A DNA stretch of 64,000 bases from Acanthococcus lagerstroemiae. Its lineage: Eukaryota > Arthropoda > Insecta > Hemiptera > Eriococcidae. Where the stretch lies: NCBI GenBank assembly GCA_031841125.1, contig CM063113.1, positions 60,443,211 through 60,507,210 of the forward strand, in the 5' to 3' direction. The translations under genes and the position numbers were made by a program. Positions 1 to 13,600 of the stretch are shown here, piece by piece; position 1 is the stretch's first letter, and every line of letters starts with the position of its first letter. Below the pieces are notes generated by a model. That model saw only the letters and a program-made list of their open reading frames with translations, made no database searches and was not told the origin of the DNA.

Positions 1-469
1 ATGGGATAGGCAACTCATCGAACGGCCATTATGCAAGCTTGAGCTTGACCACTGTATGTATGTAAAGGGCAAGAGCAAGGGGAAAACTGAAGAAACCCTC
101 ACCATCCGAGATCGCACGTTGGGTATCGGCGGCGTGGGGAAAAATTCCACCAGAAATGTTGGAGAAAGTAGTTATAAAATGCTCCATCACAAATGCTTTA
201 GACGGAACAGAGGATGACGTCATATGGCAAAACTCTGACGAGAGTGAATGCGAAGACGGTGAACACGAAGACGAGTCGGACTTTTCCTCGAGTGAAAGTG
301 TAGATGAAGACGACGAATAAGATGTTACGTAGTATACGGTAATGGACCTTACAATACTCGTATTAATGTCCCTTGGTAAATTAAATTTTCCTGCGGCTTA
401 TATTCGGAGCAATTTTTTTTTTTGAGCGTTCTCAAATCTTGCCTGCGGCTTATATTCCCGGAAATACGG
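1..469 (+). mobile_element. pogo-like DNA transposon remnant (one end)
   Basis: The stretch ends in AAATACGG followed by TA (470-471), matching the TIR and TA target duplication of the smaller element at 24851-25424. Two copies of a CCTGCGGCTTATATT motif lie near the end (about 390 and 440). It carries the C-terminal part of a pogo-type transposase. The other end lies beyond the window. It sits in or next to intron 4 of P450 gene A. Confidence 0.7.
66..320 (+). pseudogene. pogo/Tigger-type transposase, C-terminal fragment
   Basis: This is an open frame of 84 codons ending at TAA 318-320, preceded in frame by a stop at 63-65, so it is only a tail. It contains SEIARWVSAAWGKIPPEM and SITNALDGTEDD, then a Ser/Asp/Glu-rich acidic end. 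That order (ARWV..AW, ITNALDGTEDD, acidic tail) is characteristic of pogo-family DDE transposases of the CENP-B/Jerky/Tigger group. No DDE catalytic core is present. A related tail lies on the minus strand at 24983-25352. Confidence 0.75.
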
Positions 470-689
470 TATTCTTAAATAACTTCGCATTCAGTTTTCG
501 GCCTTGGTTTCAACAAAATTATAGAAAACCATTTCAGCGTACCTACTTTTTAAATTTCAAGGTATCATTTTCCTTTCATATGTTATGTATTTGATGAAGC
601 TATTGCTAAACAGAGAACTGTTGAAGGCAGCATTTTTAATACTGACTCGATAAGCCAAAAAAAAAAATAATCGTTGGGATTTTATTTTC

Positions 690-1280
690 TTAACGCTAAC
701 GTAAGAACGACGCCAATGACGATGGTAATGTTGAAGCAAATAAGTTCCTTGACGACAAAATTTCTTCTTATTAAGATAAGGGAGTCTCATACATGATGCC
801 GAAGTTCGGGGCAGATCTTCAGATTTCCTACTTGGAATGTCATTTACCCCTAATAAAAGTCTTACTTAGGTTCGAATCTGATTTACGCATAGTACAGCAC
901 GTCCCAAGTTCAAATCGGATAGCGTCTATTTCTCTACTAATTTAGAAGATTTTGAGTGTTTCAATGTGGGTGTCATGTAAATTTCAACTGTGTTTTAGCT
1001 GGAAACAGCACTGATGAAGTTCCATCTTGTCCAATTACTTATTCGTAAGCCCACAATGCTACACTAACCCGTCGCCTCGCAAATCAAATTCCAGTTACGC
1101 GTTTAGTACTTTATCAAAAATGAATAATTTCATCGTCAGCGGGAACAAACCTCACGCGTGCATTTTCGGTGAAATTTTTTTAAATATTTTTAAAATAATT
1201 TCAGCTATTTGTCAGCTCATCCTGGATGATAACTAATTTGGTTGATTAAAAATTATTCTCTGACCTTGTAGTATGCTGAG
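690..1280 (-). repeat. gene A intron 4 sequence, paralogous to 38110-38660 in gene B
   Basis: Long collinear similarity is visible by eye, for example GACGACAAAATTTCTT / GGCGACAAAATTTCTT, CTTGGAATGTCATTTACC in both, and GTGTCATGTAAATTTCAAC / GTGTCACGTAAATTTCAAC. No coding sequence is seen. The match shows that whole gene units, introns included, were duplicated. Confidence 0.75.
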
Positions 1281-1450
1281 GAAAATGAAAAACTTCCTGA
1301 GTGCTGCGTGTCAGTTGCGCGCGTCTTTTCCTTCCTTCGAGAAACTGTGTTTTTGAAAAGTGAGAGGTTTGATCCCAACTACGGCGATATGTATAAATAC
1401 CATGAGTAATGACATATATATTGCATAAAATATTATTAAATGCGACTCAC

Positions 1451-1639
1451 TGCAAATTATATCTCGAGTACACTTGAAAACATGCGGCCATAAATCGAAT
1501 TCTTCTTTACCGTCTTCGGTGCCCAGCGTTTTGACTAGCTTGTAAGCATGTTCGTTAAATACATCCAAGAAGAAGCTTTTCATTAAATTCACATTGAATG
1601 CTGGGTTTAGTAGACGTCGGTTTCTCTTCCACTTCGACC
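1451..1639 (-). CDS. P450 gene A exon 4
   Basis: The acceptor follows TTATAAG and the exon completes a phase-1 glycine. It encodes SKWKRNRRLLNPAFN (C-helix WxxxR, which contacts a heme propionate in P450s) and ends at VFKCTRDIIC before donor GTGAGT. It is 189 nt, identical in length to gene B exon 4 (39139-39327). Confidence 0.88.
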
Positions 1640-4600
1640 CTTATAAATACATCCAAAATATACTTGAAACTAAACATCATTATTCAGCTGAAATTACACC
1701 TAATATTGGATCGTTTTATTGATAAAAATTCCAGTAGACTTGTGTAACTTTCGTTTCTATTTTGGCAGATCTGATATGTATAACTATTTGTATACTGTTT
1801 TTCTTTGGAAGATTGGGGCTTAACCTATAATTTTTTTAATAATCAAGAAGTTAGGTCACAGCACGACCAGTTGAGCGTCTACCAATTTAGGTACTTCTTT
1901 GAGAATAGAAAGTCTTTCCGGTATTTTCCTGGAGGTAGCTTTTCATTATCGTGAAGTAGGGTGTCTTGGAACAGCCTAGTAACTTGGAACATACCAGCAG
2001 GCATGCGTAGTAGCCACCTTACTTGTCTACTGCAGCTAATCCCTGAACCCCTCCGCTCACTAATGAGCGTGAGCAGTGAACGGTCGAAATTCATGGATAC
2101 TGTGCAAGCCTGTCGGTGTGTCTCAAGTTACACGGCTGTTCCAAGATATCCCAGTCGACGGTCCAAATTGACTGTTCATTCATGGCTTATCAACGCCTAC
2201 ATTACAGCTTACCCAGCACAAATTGCTGCCGAAATCTCAGTTCAAAAGTATAAAAGATATACTTTTTTTACATGAAGTTGCCTGCTTTATTTTTATCCAA
2301 TTTTATCTCGCGGCTACCTACTTTATGGTATAGGAGATCCGAGAGAGTAAATTGATAAAACGAAATAGTGCTAATATAAAAGAAAATTTTCGCTTTCTCG
2401 ATTAATTACACCGTTTCACTTATAGATATATTTTTCAATATTCAGTGTCCACGGCGTAGAAACTTCCTTCGTCGTGGACAATAACTTATGAAACTTTCCG
2501 GTTTTACCATTTTCCAGCGTGTGGGGGGACTTGGTAGGGGTCACGGAATTACCAAATAAGTTGAAAATATTGTTCAAAGAGAATAGAGGTGAATAAAATG
2601 GGTCATCAGAAGCTTTGAAATCTTAAATTGTGAATAGTTGTTTTTCCGCTGAAATAAACCGAATTATGGTAATCGCGAACGATGAAAGAAGCGAGGAGGG
2701 CAACCACGCATAAAAAGACTATTGATAATGTGTATTTACTGCTACAAATGAGGAGGTGAGAATCAAAAGTGACATTATCCGGTTTTCATGTGGAATGAGT
2801 TGGTGAGCGTTCCTGATAGTACTCATCACGGGCGTCAGGCCACATTCATAAGAATTTCCGTAACGTACTTACACCCTGACCAAGCCAGAGACCTTGGAAA
2901 AGTAGGATTCATCTGATGGATAATGTTAGTTTCGAAACGAACGTACTCCTTATCAGTAAGGTGATAACAGTAGCGACGGATTTTCTTTTTGGAATTATTG
3001 TTTAGTATTATTCATGATTCTATAAGATAATGAGTCTGTATAAGTATTAATCTGTTCAGGCCAGACGTTCGACTTTTTACTCATTATACTTAATAAAATT
3101 CGTTCCTCTTTATGATCATTGTTTATGTTATAGGGTGTCAAAAATACAAAAATTAATGTTATTTTTTACCAAACCCAGAGAAACTATGAACGACACAGGA
3201 ACCGATTTTCGCTCTTTTTCAGACTATTTGGAGTTGAAACCGACATTATCCAAAATTCATACCCCTGCAATTTCTATGTACATCACGGAACATGTGAAAT
3301 ATTCGTCACGCACGTTTTGTGAGTTGCTGACTACCATGTTAGCAGGAGAAACGGCACCAGGCGCGCGGGTACACTCCCATCAGTTTTTCTCAGTTCCTGG
3401 AAAATTTATCTGCCGGATAATGTCACTTTTGATTCTCACCTACTCAAGTATACTTTCAAACAATATTCAGTACTTCATTGTTAAAGTAATTGCTAGTTGA
3501 ATATTTCCTCTATTCTTCCTGGTGAATATGTTACCGCAGGGCGGGGGAAATGATGAGTCACGATGAAAAAATCGTAAAACCGGCAGTTTTTACAGATTTT
3601 TATTTGCAGACTGTCTACCAAACAGGAAGCCAAAATCTCATGATCAAACATAAAGTCATACTGTAAGTCGGGACAAGTCAACAAAAAATAACCACGACGA
3701 CAAACCAAAAAGTGATTTCACTATCTTTGAGCTTTCTGGAGGTCATATGGTGCCCTTTCAGTCACTGTTATTTGTATCAACCTTCACCCTCAAGTCTTCT
3801 AATGAACTCTTTGTATTTTTTTTTCCTTTTTCCGAAAAGAAAAGTTGATTACAGTATTAAAAAAATGATATTATGATACAAGCACTAACAGCCACGGCGG
3901 TGGAATATTCAGCATATTAAATTGATTTGCTGATCCGTTAAGAGAGAGGGATAATTATTGTATTCGCGTTTAGAAGAGATGGACGAGACGATGCTCTCTG
4001 AAACTATTGGAAATCCTCTAACCTGTTTGATGTTCAAGATGCTTGTCAATAGCTGAATTATGCTTCATCTTGTATGCTTCTAATGATATGGGTGCCTTCA
4101 GTAATTTCTTGATTTGGTGAATACCTCTCTGGACAGCGGATATTAATGTACTTCAAAAAATAGGCTTCCATTTTTAAAAACCGTCCAAATCAGGTCAGTA
4201 GATGAGAATGGGCTTCGTGCCTTTCCCCCGCTCCCTAGGTCTCAAGAAACTTACTTTTGTATCCGTCGTTTTCTTTTTCATTTGAAGAATACATTCTACG
4301 GGGGCAACATCCGCACTCAGTCCTTTCTTTCACTCCTGCTTACAGCTCTGTGAGCTACCATTATTCTAGACAGCATACCAACGGTTGACTGAGGAGACAG
4401 CGATTTCCCTCGTTTTGAGAATCCTTAAAATCTAATTTTTGTCTTAGATTCGGACTTTTAGTAGCATTCTGCAGTAGAAGAAAATGGACGATCCTCGTAT
4501 TATCCTACTTATGGATCGGTTTTCATTTTTTTCCTTCTTATTTTTCTCTAAATTCTTTCAGTTGACTGATGACGTGGTGAATGGTGAGAGCGTTAGTGAA

Positions 4601-7600
4601 TTGTTATGTTGGATGCTGTTGGCACATTATTTGATGTTGAAGCTTTTTGATTTGCGATTTTCTAAATTACTATGCGAAAAACCCATTTTCAGTGAGCGTA
4701 TGACAGTAGAGAGCTTGTTCAGATGGAGTTCAACATTGACAGGTGGGTCCACATGCTACATGGTATTGTTCATGTATACTTGTGTGTATTGTTCGTCGTG
4801 AACGTACCATTTGCGGTTATCAATCCTTCTCCAAGCAAATCATGCATTAGTTTATATTCAGTGGCTTTTTCCAAGGTCTTATTTGCTACTATCTAAGGAA
4901 ATAAAGATATACATACCATTTAAAATGTCAACCAGCTTCTCTTTTCACGCATTAAAGGTTTAAAAAAATAAAAATAAATTAGGCAAAAACATACTTGAAA
5001 ATTATCTGGATCATATATCAGCACAAATGGCTTATGTAGCATCCAAAGTCTGGTAGGACTGCCTTTTGCTTCGATATTTCTTTTCCTTCTTGCAATTTCT
5101 GAGTTTGAATAAAAAGTAGAAAAATATAAGAGTAGGCACAAAACATTTGAACTGCTGAACGTTCAGACTGCAGATAATGAACATTTTTGAAGAGTAGCAG
5201 TGGGCCCTTGGCTCACCAAATGGACGTTTTAAAGTTATCTGAACCAGTCCATTGTGCTTAAAGGATATCAATATCTATTCAAGAATACAAAGTATAATGT
5301 GTATATGTGCGGGGCATAGACTCAAATAGAGGAGCATCCTCTAAAAGCCCATCCATAAAATAACTGAACAATTAAACGTGTAAAAGAAATCGTAGCATTA
5401 TTTCGGCACTTGTCAGCTCCTCCATGCAGGGACGTACCAAAGAGTTTCTCCTTTGTGGCGGGGAGGGGGGGCAAAATCATGAGACGTCTCAACTGATTCA
5501 ACTCAAAATTCCCAAGTATCAAAGGAAAAGAAAAAACCTTTAACTTGTTGGAGTTTCCCAACTTTTCAACTCAAACTCCAAGTTTCCAAGTATCAAAGCA
5601 AAAAAAAGCAAAAAATCCTTATGACTTGTTGAATTTTCCCAACTCCGCGCCTGACTGAAATGGTAAATTTTCCCAACTGCTGAGTAAAAAATTCCTACTG
5701 ATGGGAGGGGAGTTGCCCCCCTCGGTACGTCGCTGCCTTCATGAGCCCCCTCTCCAGGTGGACCATTTGCGCCTTATGGAACGGGATATACTAAAGGCTA
5801 CCATTTATCAGCACGGAAAAAACAGGCGAAATCACGGAGAAGTACTAACTATCACAATATTATAAGAAAATATTAAACGGAGAAAAAAATACTCCACGGA
5901 TGAACAATACAATGCACCCATGAATATGAAGAGACCACAACAAAGAAATTATTTCATGGAAAAAAGGAACATCGCTCAGTGACTGAAAATGAGCATTAAA
6001 TTTTGAAATTTTAATCACGAAGAAGCGCACAATTTGCGAGTTTCGGCCGTTTGCGCTTCCGTTTTTGACCTACGGAACTTGCTTAGCCTCAGGTGATGCA
6101 ATGTTTTGAAGAATCTTAAAAAATTCCCTGACATATCTGCAAGAGTCTTGAAGAAATCTTGAAGAGTCTTGTTGGATTTGAAGGACGTCTTAGCAGACCT
6201 AATGTAGTCTTGGACGAGCCCAGAACAGGGTTAAAGAGTGTTGAACATTCTTAACTTCTTTGAAAAAATCTTGATAGTTCTTCAACGTGTCTGCAAGACT
6301 TGTAAAGAAATTTCGAAGACTTTTTTGGGATCTGAAGGAAGTATTCAAAAGTTTCAGTAAATCTGGAATTATTTTGGGTGAGTCTGGAAGAGGGTTAAGG
6401 AGTCTTCAGCATGTCTAGGAGAATCTGAAAGAGTGTGAACGTGATCAGAAGAATCTTGAAAATACTTAGACACACCTACAAGAATCTTGAAGAAGTATTG
6501 AAGGATTTGATATAATACTGTATCCGCATATGATAATCGCATGACTTCATGTTGCCACAGGCGTCCGTTCGTAGAAATTAAATTTGTATGCGTAATCCTC
6601 CGTTTGTATTTTGCGATAAATATTGTGAATTCGTATTGTTTCTCCGTTAGTATATTCCTCCGTTCTCACACCCTATTTTCTTCGTGCTTAATATTACTTC
6701 CCTATACTAAATATCGGCTGTCTATTACATAGAGCGATATAGTCAACATGTATACTTGTATCGTCGTACTGGAAGCCATACCACCTAACCCCAAAAATTT
6801 GATTTTACACAGGAGAAGCAAAAAACTGATAAGGCCTGCCGTCGAAGGTGGGTTACGCGTTTTCGAAAAAAAGAAAAAAAAATGTTATTTTCTTGAGAAT
6901 GATAAATTTGTGACACACGAAACCTTTTCCATTCGATCCGCCTGAGTTAATTAATGTAGTACCTCATTACAAAATTTTGTTTTTTTAAATAATGAGTTGT
7001 TTTTGAACATAGTAGGTTCCCAACTGAGAACAATGTTCGTTTCCTGCGATAACATTACAGTGAAACCTGTCTATAGTGGACACGTCTAATCTGGCAAACC
7101 TCTGTCGATGTGGAAGATAAACATGTGGTTCATTGAGAAAATCTGTACACAGTGAAAGCCGCTTAATAAAAATATGCCTAATAAGATCAGTTAGCTAATG
7201 CAATCAAAGTGGCCCAGTCCCGATTTTTTGTACGTAAATGATAGTAAATTAACTGCTTTTAAGTTTAATAAAATCAGCGTGTCGCTTATTCAGATCAAGA
7301 AATACCGTATGTAGATGTGAGAAAAAAGTACTGTAGCAATTCTCTTGCATGAACCTACTCGAACATACGCTGTTTTACGTACATACTGTATTATTTCCGC
7401 TCGCCTACTTTCATCTGTTCCCAATTTTTCCTGGTGCCGGATGACCAGAGTAATGAGGCTTTTGAGGAGTGAATGTCAATTGACAATGATGTGCAAACAT
7501 CTGCCAAACTCACTGAAGACGATGTTTACGCAAGAATTTTGAGTACTCGAAGCACAATAGATGATGACGATTGTGACGCTACTGTGCAAGAAAATGATGA

Positions 7601-10600
7601 CGCTGAGCAGATGAAGCCACCATCTAATAAAGAAATAAAGGATGCGCTCGAAATTTTAAGACGAACAGTCCAATGCCGGGGAACTGCCGCTGACTTCCAA
7701 CTGCACTACAGTTATGAAAAATGTATTTAAAGTTAGTTTTGAAAAATACGAAACAGTGCAGCATTACTGAATACCTGCAATAATTCATACATGTAAAGTA
7801 CGGTGGTATATTATACACAGTACAATACAATCTTCCATTTTTGAAGAAGAAAAACTTTTTTAATCGCCTATTGAGATCAGCCGCTAATCCAATCAAAACG
7901 ACTTGGGACAAACGTGATTTTATCAAGAGACTTTTACTGTATTTTTCAATGTATAATCTGGAAAACCTGTCTAACGTGGAAGTGGAAACTAAAAAACCTG
8001 TGTAAAATGGAAATTGGCACGTGTCTTCTATTGATGTTTCCATGTTAGCACAGGTTTCTTTAATGTAGTGCGGTTCTTGTACGGTTTGTATTAGAAGAAT
8101 TTTGCCGGGGCCGGAACAAAGGCATACGAAATGAAATTGACAAAAGCGTGTAGAAGGCGCGTGTATTGAATGATGGAAAGAATAGTGAGCTAAAACGTAT
8201 AAATTGTAACTATTTTGTAGTGGTGGGTCTGATACAAAAAATAGCCAGGCAGGACAATTCAACAATATTGTACACAAAAATATACATTAGCGAAGAGAAA
8301 ATCGCGACAGTAGAATTTTTTATTTTTTTGGTTCACCTGGCTAATGAGGAAAACCTGTTACTATGACAATTTTTAGAGTGGTCCATTGAGTTTCCACTAT
8401 AGACAGGTTTCACTGTATTACTCCTATGAATATTTTGTACCAAAAAGATTTTCCTGTTTGCATTTTTGATCTGTCTGTAATAAACGTCACTTTGATAACA
8501 TATCATTATTCATTCCCGTTAATATTATCTGCCAAAAAGATATTCCTATTTAAATATATTCGATCTTTTTGTAACAAAAGTCACTTCGTTGTAGTTCGAG
8601 TAAAGAAATAGTCAATTTAAAATCCGGAATTCATGTGAAATGAGTTGGCGAATATGTAGGGGAAGTTCGGGCAAGTGGAACCACTGGGCAAAAGGAACCA
8701 CCGCAAATAACTTTTTTCCTAATCACCTCACACGGTTGGTAACACTGCTATTCGATAGCTAGTGACCGTTCTGATAATTATAATCTGTGAAACCGGCAAA
8801 ATGTGTTGTATACAGTTTTTTGATAAGGCATTTGTTGAACCGTGTTGCAATAATTCCATGAATCGTGAATTTTGGAAATGCGATCATTTTAATAATTGAT
8901 GAGTATTACGATAAGCATTAATATCAAAATAAAGGAAATTCTGTCTACTTTCAGATGAACGCATAGTAAGCTCCTTGATTTTGCTTTTAATAACAAACTT
9001 ATTATTATGTAAATGTAGAAACCATGTGGGTTGGGCAAGTGGACCCGGGCAAAAGGAACCACCAAGTAGCATTAATTATTCATATCTATTTTTACCGACT
9101 TTTCAGGAGAAAAGGGAGGTATTACACTCGTCACAGTTGTCAAGAGGGGGCGGGGGCAATTTTTTTTTACGTTTCAGAATGTGTAGATTACAACTGTAAT
9201 AGTGGCTGAATTTCAGGTTTCCTTATGTGTACTTACTCAATGTTTTTTTTTTTAATTTAATTGAAAATAGATACAAACTCTCATTTTGATAGCCGCGTAT
9301 TTCGGTTGTATCAGACAAATGTTTCGGCCTTCAACGTTTCGATTTCGATTTATACAAACTCTAATTTTGATAGCCGGGTAGTTTTCTATTTTTATAATAC
9401 TATTCATCCATGTCGAGAGTTGCGTTTTTTTAAACGCCAATGGCCTTAAACATTTCGGCCGAATAATCCGAACTGGTGCGAGGAACGTGCGAAGCGAATC
9501 CACCGCCAGCTGTTCCAGTCGTTCTAATCGTTCCCAAACTCCTGACAATTTTTCCGAATCAGAAAACATAGATGACCCAGACACCGCTGATGAAAGCCCT
9601 CTCGCTAATCCGTTGCCTTCTACCCTCCCGTTGTTAAGTCCAGAAGACATTCGACCAATTTCATCAAATGTGTCAAAAATTAAGAAGAAGCGCTGTGGAA
9701 ACGTGCTAAGGCGAGTAAAAGTTTCAAACATACTCGACGAAGCTTATAATACAGACTGGTTGTAGCATGAAAAACGTAACACGTATAAGGTAGAAAATCA
9801 AAGCAATCGAATATGAAAACCGGTAACAGTAGATAAGATAATTAAAGAGGCTAACGAAATATCGGATAAAAGTACGTACGACATACTCCCCCCCCCCCCC
9901 CGATGAACTATTGTTCATTAGCGTACGGTAATTTAATAAGTGAACGAATATCAGTACAACGTAACTTTCCCTTAAGTCTAATGGTAACAGTTCTGACAAA
10001 ACCATCCTTTTCAGGATGTACAGATTCGACCCTAGCTAAGGGCCACTCAGTCGGCGAAGTTGGCAATTTCACTAACACAATTTGACCCACTTGAACATTC
10101 TTCTCACGGTCAATCCACTTCTCCTTACGTTGGAGCATATTCAGATAATCAGCTCTCCAAAATTTCCAGAACCCGTTTAAAATGGAGCGCACGAACTTAT
10201 AGCGCGACAGTAGTGGTAGTTTAGCTTGAGTATCTTCGGGCTCGGGTTCGGGTAATTGGTACGGCGACTCTCCAATGAGAAAATGATTAGGGGTGAGGAC
10301 AAAATCCTCATTCGTTGAGCTCGAGCGACGGTAACATAACGGCCGCGAATTTAAAATGGCTTCGATACGGCTGAATACAGTTACGTATTCGTCGAAATTC
10401 AGCGGCTGATCCAAAATTACGCGTTTTAAGTGAGACTTTGCGGCCTTTACCGCGGCCTCCCAAAGGCCGCCCCGGTGAGGCGAACGTGGCGGGTTGAAAT
10501 GCCACTCGATTCGACGAAGTCCCACGAATTTTTGTATCTGCTCGTCGGAGAAATCTAGGTAGTTTTTCGCTCCAACGAAATTTGTGCCTCGATCGGAGTA

Positions 10601-13600
10601 CAATGCAGCTGGCAATCCGCGGCGTGCGACGAAACGGTGCAAAGCCATAAGAAAAATCATAGACGAGAGATCGGATGCTGTTTCGATATGCACGGCGCGC
10701 GTAACCATGCAGACAAATATACATGCGTATACTTTGTTGAATTTCGTGGCGCGATGTCCGAGGCATTTGCAGTTAAACGGTCCGCAAAAATCAATCCCCG
10801 TGTGAGTGAAGGGTCGGCTGATTTTCACTCGGGCGGCGGGTAGACGGCCCATTACTTGGTTGTAGGTTTCAGCTTTGAATCGAACACAGACGAGACATTT
10901 ACGTATTCTCGATTTGATTAGCTGATCGATGCCGCCAATTGGATAGAATTCGGCCAAAATAAATCGCTGAATGAAGTCCTTGTTGGCGCGACAAAAACTG
11001 ACGTGCAAATGATCGATGTAAATCCGCAAAAAATGGCAATTTTTCGGGAGCCCGATAGGATGTTTGCGCGCGTACGAAAACTCGGAATTTTGTAAACGGC
11101 CCGTGACTCGAAGTAACCCATTTTCATCGATGAATGGGTCGGCGTGGCGCAAACTGCTTTTGGCGTGGATGGGTTTAGACTGGCGCAATGCATCTAGTTC
11201 AGGAGCGTAAGCGTGTGCCTGAACAATGCGAAGGGCTGCAATACGGGCGCTACTAAGGCAGGCGGATAAGGACGTGTCTACAAAATACTTATCTTTGGGC
11301 GGCCGAGTTGAGCGCCATCTGCGCACCCATAGAATGACTCGGCCGATAACGGCAATAAGGCTGTTGTAATTAGAAAAACGGCTAAGAATCGACTCAGGCT
11401 CGTGGTTGACCACTTGGAGGCAAGCTTTCGTAACCTTCTTTTCTTCGATGGTGGTGCTAAATTGGAGCAACGAGCCTGCAAGTCTAAAAAAATTGGTAGC
11501 AAGTAAAAATGGTGGCCCATTGAACCATAAATTTGAATTAATGAGCACTTTCGCGTGCACTCCGCACGTCCCCAGATCCGCAGGATTGTCTTTGGTTCCA
11601 ACATAGGACCAGTGTTCCTAGGGAAACACTGCGGCGATCTTCTGCACTCTATTTTTGACAAATATGTCCCAATGATGGTCGGGTTTAGCAAGCCATGCCA
11701 AGACGACCTCGGAATCGCAGAACAGGAAAACGTTCGGCGCATGAACGTTCAAGATGTTCATCACTCGGCTGCAGAGTTCGGTGAGGAGTAGAGCGCCTTG
11801 CAGCTCCAACCTCGGTATAGTCAGAGCTTTTAGAGGCGCAACTCTCGTTTTGGCACAAACGAGACGACAGGAAACATCGGCATTGGCTGTAGTTTGTCTC
11901 AGGAAAACGCAGGCGCAGTAGACTTTATCCGATGCATCGCAGAAACCGATGAGCTGATGGGTGGTATTGGTGGTAGTGATGTAGGGACGTGGAACGCAGA
12001 AGTTGGACAGCTGTGGAATCTCGGATAAGTACTCTTGCACTTCCTGTGTGAGAGTATCGGAGACAGAATCGTCCCAATTGACACCTTCCTTCCAGACTTT
12101 TGGAAGGAACAGCTTGGCTTTGACGGTGAATGGCGAAACTAAGCCCAATGGATCGAAAATTTTGGATATTTCCGACAGTATGCGACGTTTAGTTGTGGGC
12201 TGCTGACGGCTAACAGTATTGGATACTCGAACTCGTAGGGTGTCCGTACTCGGCTCCCAAAAGAGCCCCAGAATCGAAATTGCCCACGAATCACCAAATT
12301 CACGTGACGATTTGGTTTCTACCATTTCGGCGGGAATAGTAGCCAATAACTCGGGCGAGTTGATTTGGTATTTTCGAAGCTGGAACCCCACGGCGGCTAA
12401 GTTGTCGTGGATGATCTGGCGCAGTTGCTTAGCTTCTTCAATGGTGTCGCACCCAATTAGAAGATCGGCCATATAAAAATGGCGCTCGATCGCAGTAGCT
12501 GCAACTGGGTGGTCGGTGGCGATCATTTCTGCCACTCGCTTAAGGCAGCGAGTGGCCAAAAATGATGCTGGCGCAGTGCCATAAGTGACGGTGTTGAGTT
12601 CATATTCGGCCGCTGCCGAATCTGGAGTTGGGCGCCAAACGATTTTTTGATGAATACGATCATCAGGATGCACCCACACGCGGCGGTACATTTTGGAGAT
12701 ATCCGCTGTAAAAACGACAGCGTAACTGCTAAACCGAATCAAGGCGTCAAATAGGTCCGGCTGCAGCTGCGGGCCCACCAACAAAACGTCATTGAGTGAG
12801 AAATTCGACGCTGTTTTGAAGGAGGCGTTGAAGACAACTCTCGTTTGCGTAGTTGTACTGGTAGGCTTCAATACGGCATGATGTGGTATAAAATGACCAC
12901 TTCCATTGGATTCGACCTTTGTCATATGACCGAGATTAACGTATTCGGTCATAAACTCGTTGTACGGCGCTCGTGAGGACGCATTTTTTCGGTTTTCGGC
13001 AGCTAAAAAATGCGCAGTTGCAGTGGCGCAATTCGGCGCTAACACTGACGGGGACGTTTTGAAAGGCAATCGCACAACAAATTGTCCATTTGCGGCTTGC
13101 GTGGTGGTTCGTTGGAAATGCTGTTCGCACTGATCAGCATCGCAGTTGGACTTATCGGACGGTGACACATTCTCGACTTCCCAAAATCGAGACAGCTGGG
13201 CATCGATATTCATTATCGACTGCTGAGTGGTGAGAAAGGAAGCGCGTTCATCGGATTGAACTGCCGGAAATCTCCCGATTAAAGTCCAACCAAACTGTGT
13301 GTTGCGCAAGGTCAGTTGCTCGATTTGGACGGATTCGTTGACCTTGCACAGCTCAGAAAACTCTGCGCCCAGCAAGATATCGACACTGTCGATAGTAGGC
13401 GACGGCGAATAAAATGCAAGATCGGCGAGCTGATAATTTTTTATCTCGCGAAACCGATCCGGACACTCCTTCCACGAGATGGAATTAACGGTGTAACGTA
13501 TGGCGGCAGCTGGAATCACTTCCGCTTCTATATCAATTCCAAACGAATTGATTCGAGACGCAAGACGTAGCTTACAACCGTGGGAAGCGTTGAGATTATC

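Noticed and set aside
4484..4801. Plus-strand 105-codon frame next to gene A exon 3
   Set aside because: No recognised motif, Phe/Leu-rich AT composition, lies in the intron antisense to the P450.
7624..8277. 217-codon minus-strand frame
   Set aside because: Antisense to the Tigger-like element, Cys/Phe-rich from AT-rich DNA, no family resemblance.
10308..10766. 152-codon minus-strand frame
   Set aside because: Alternate-frame shadow of the integrase region.
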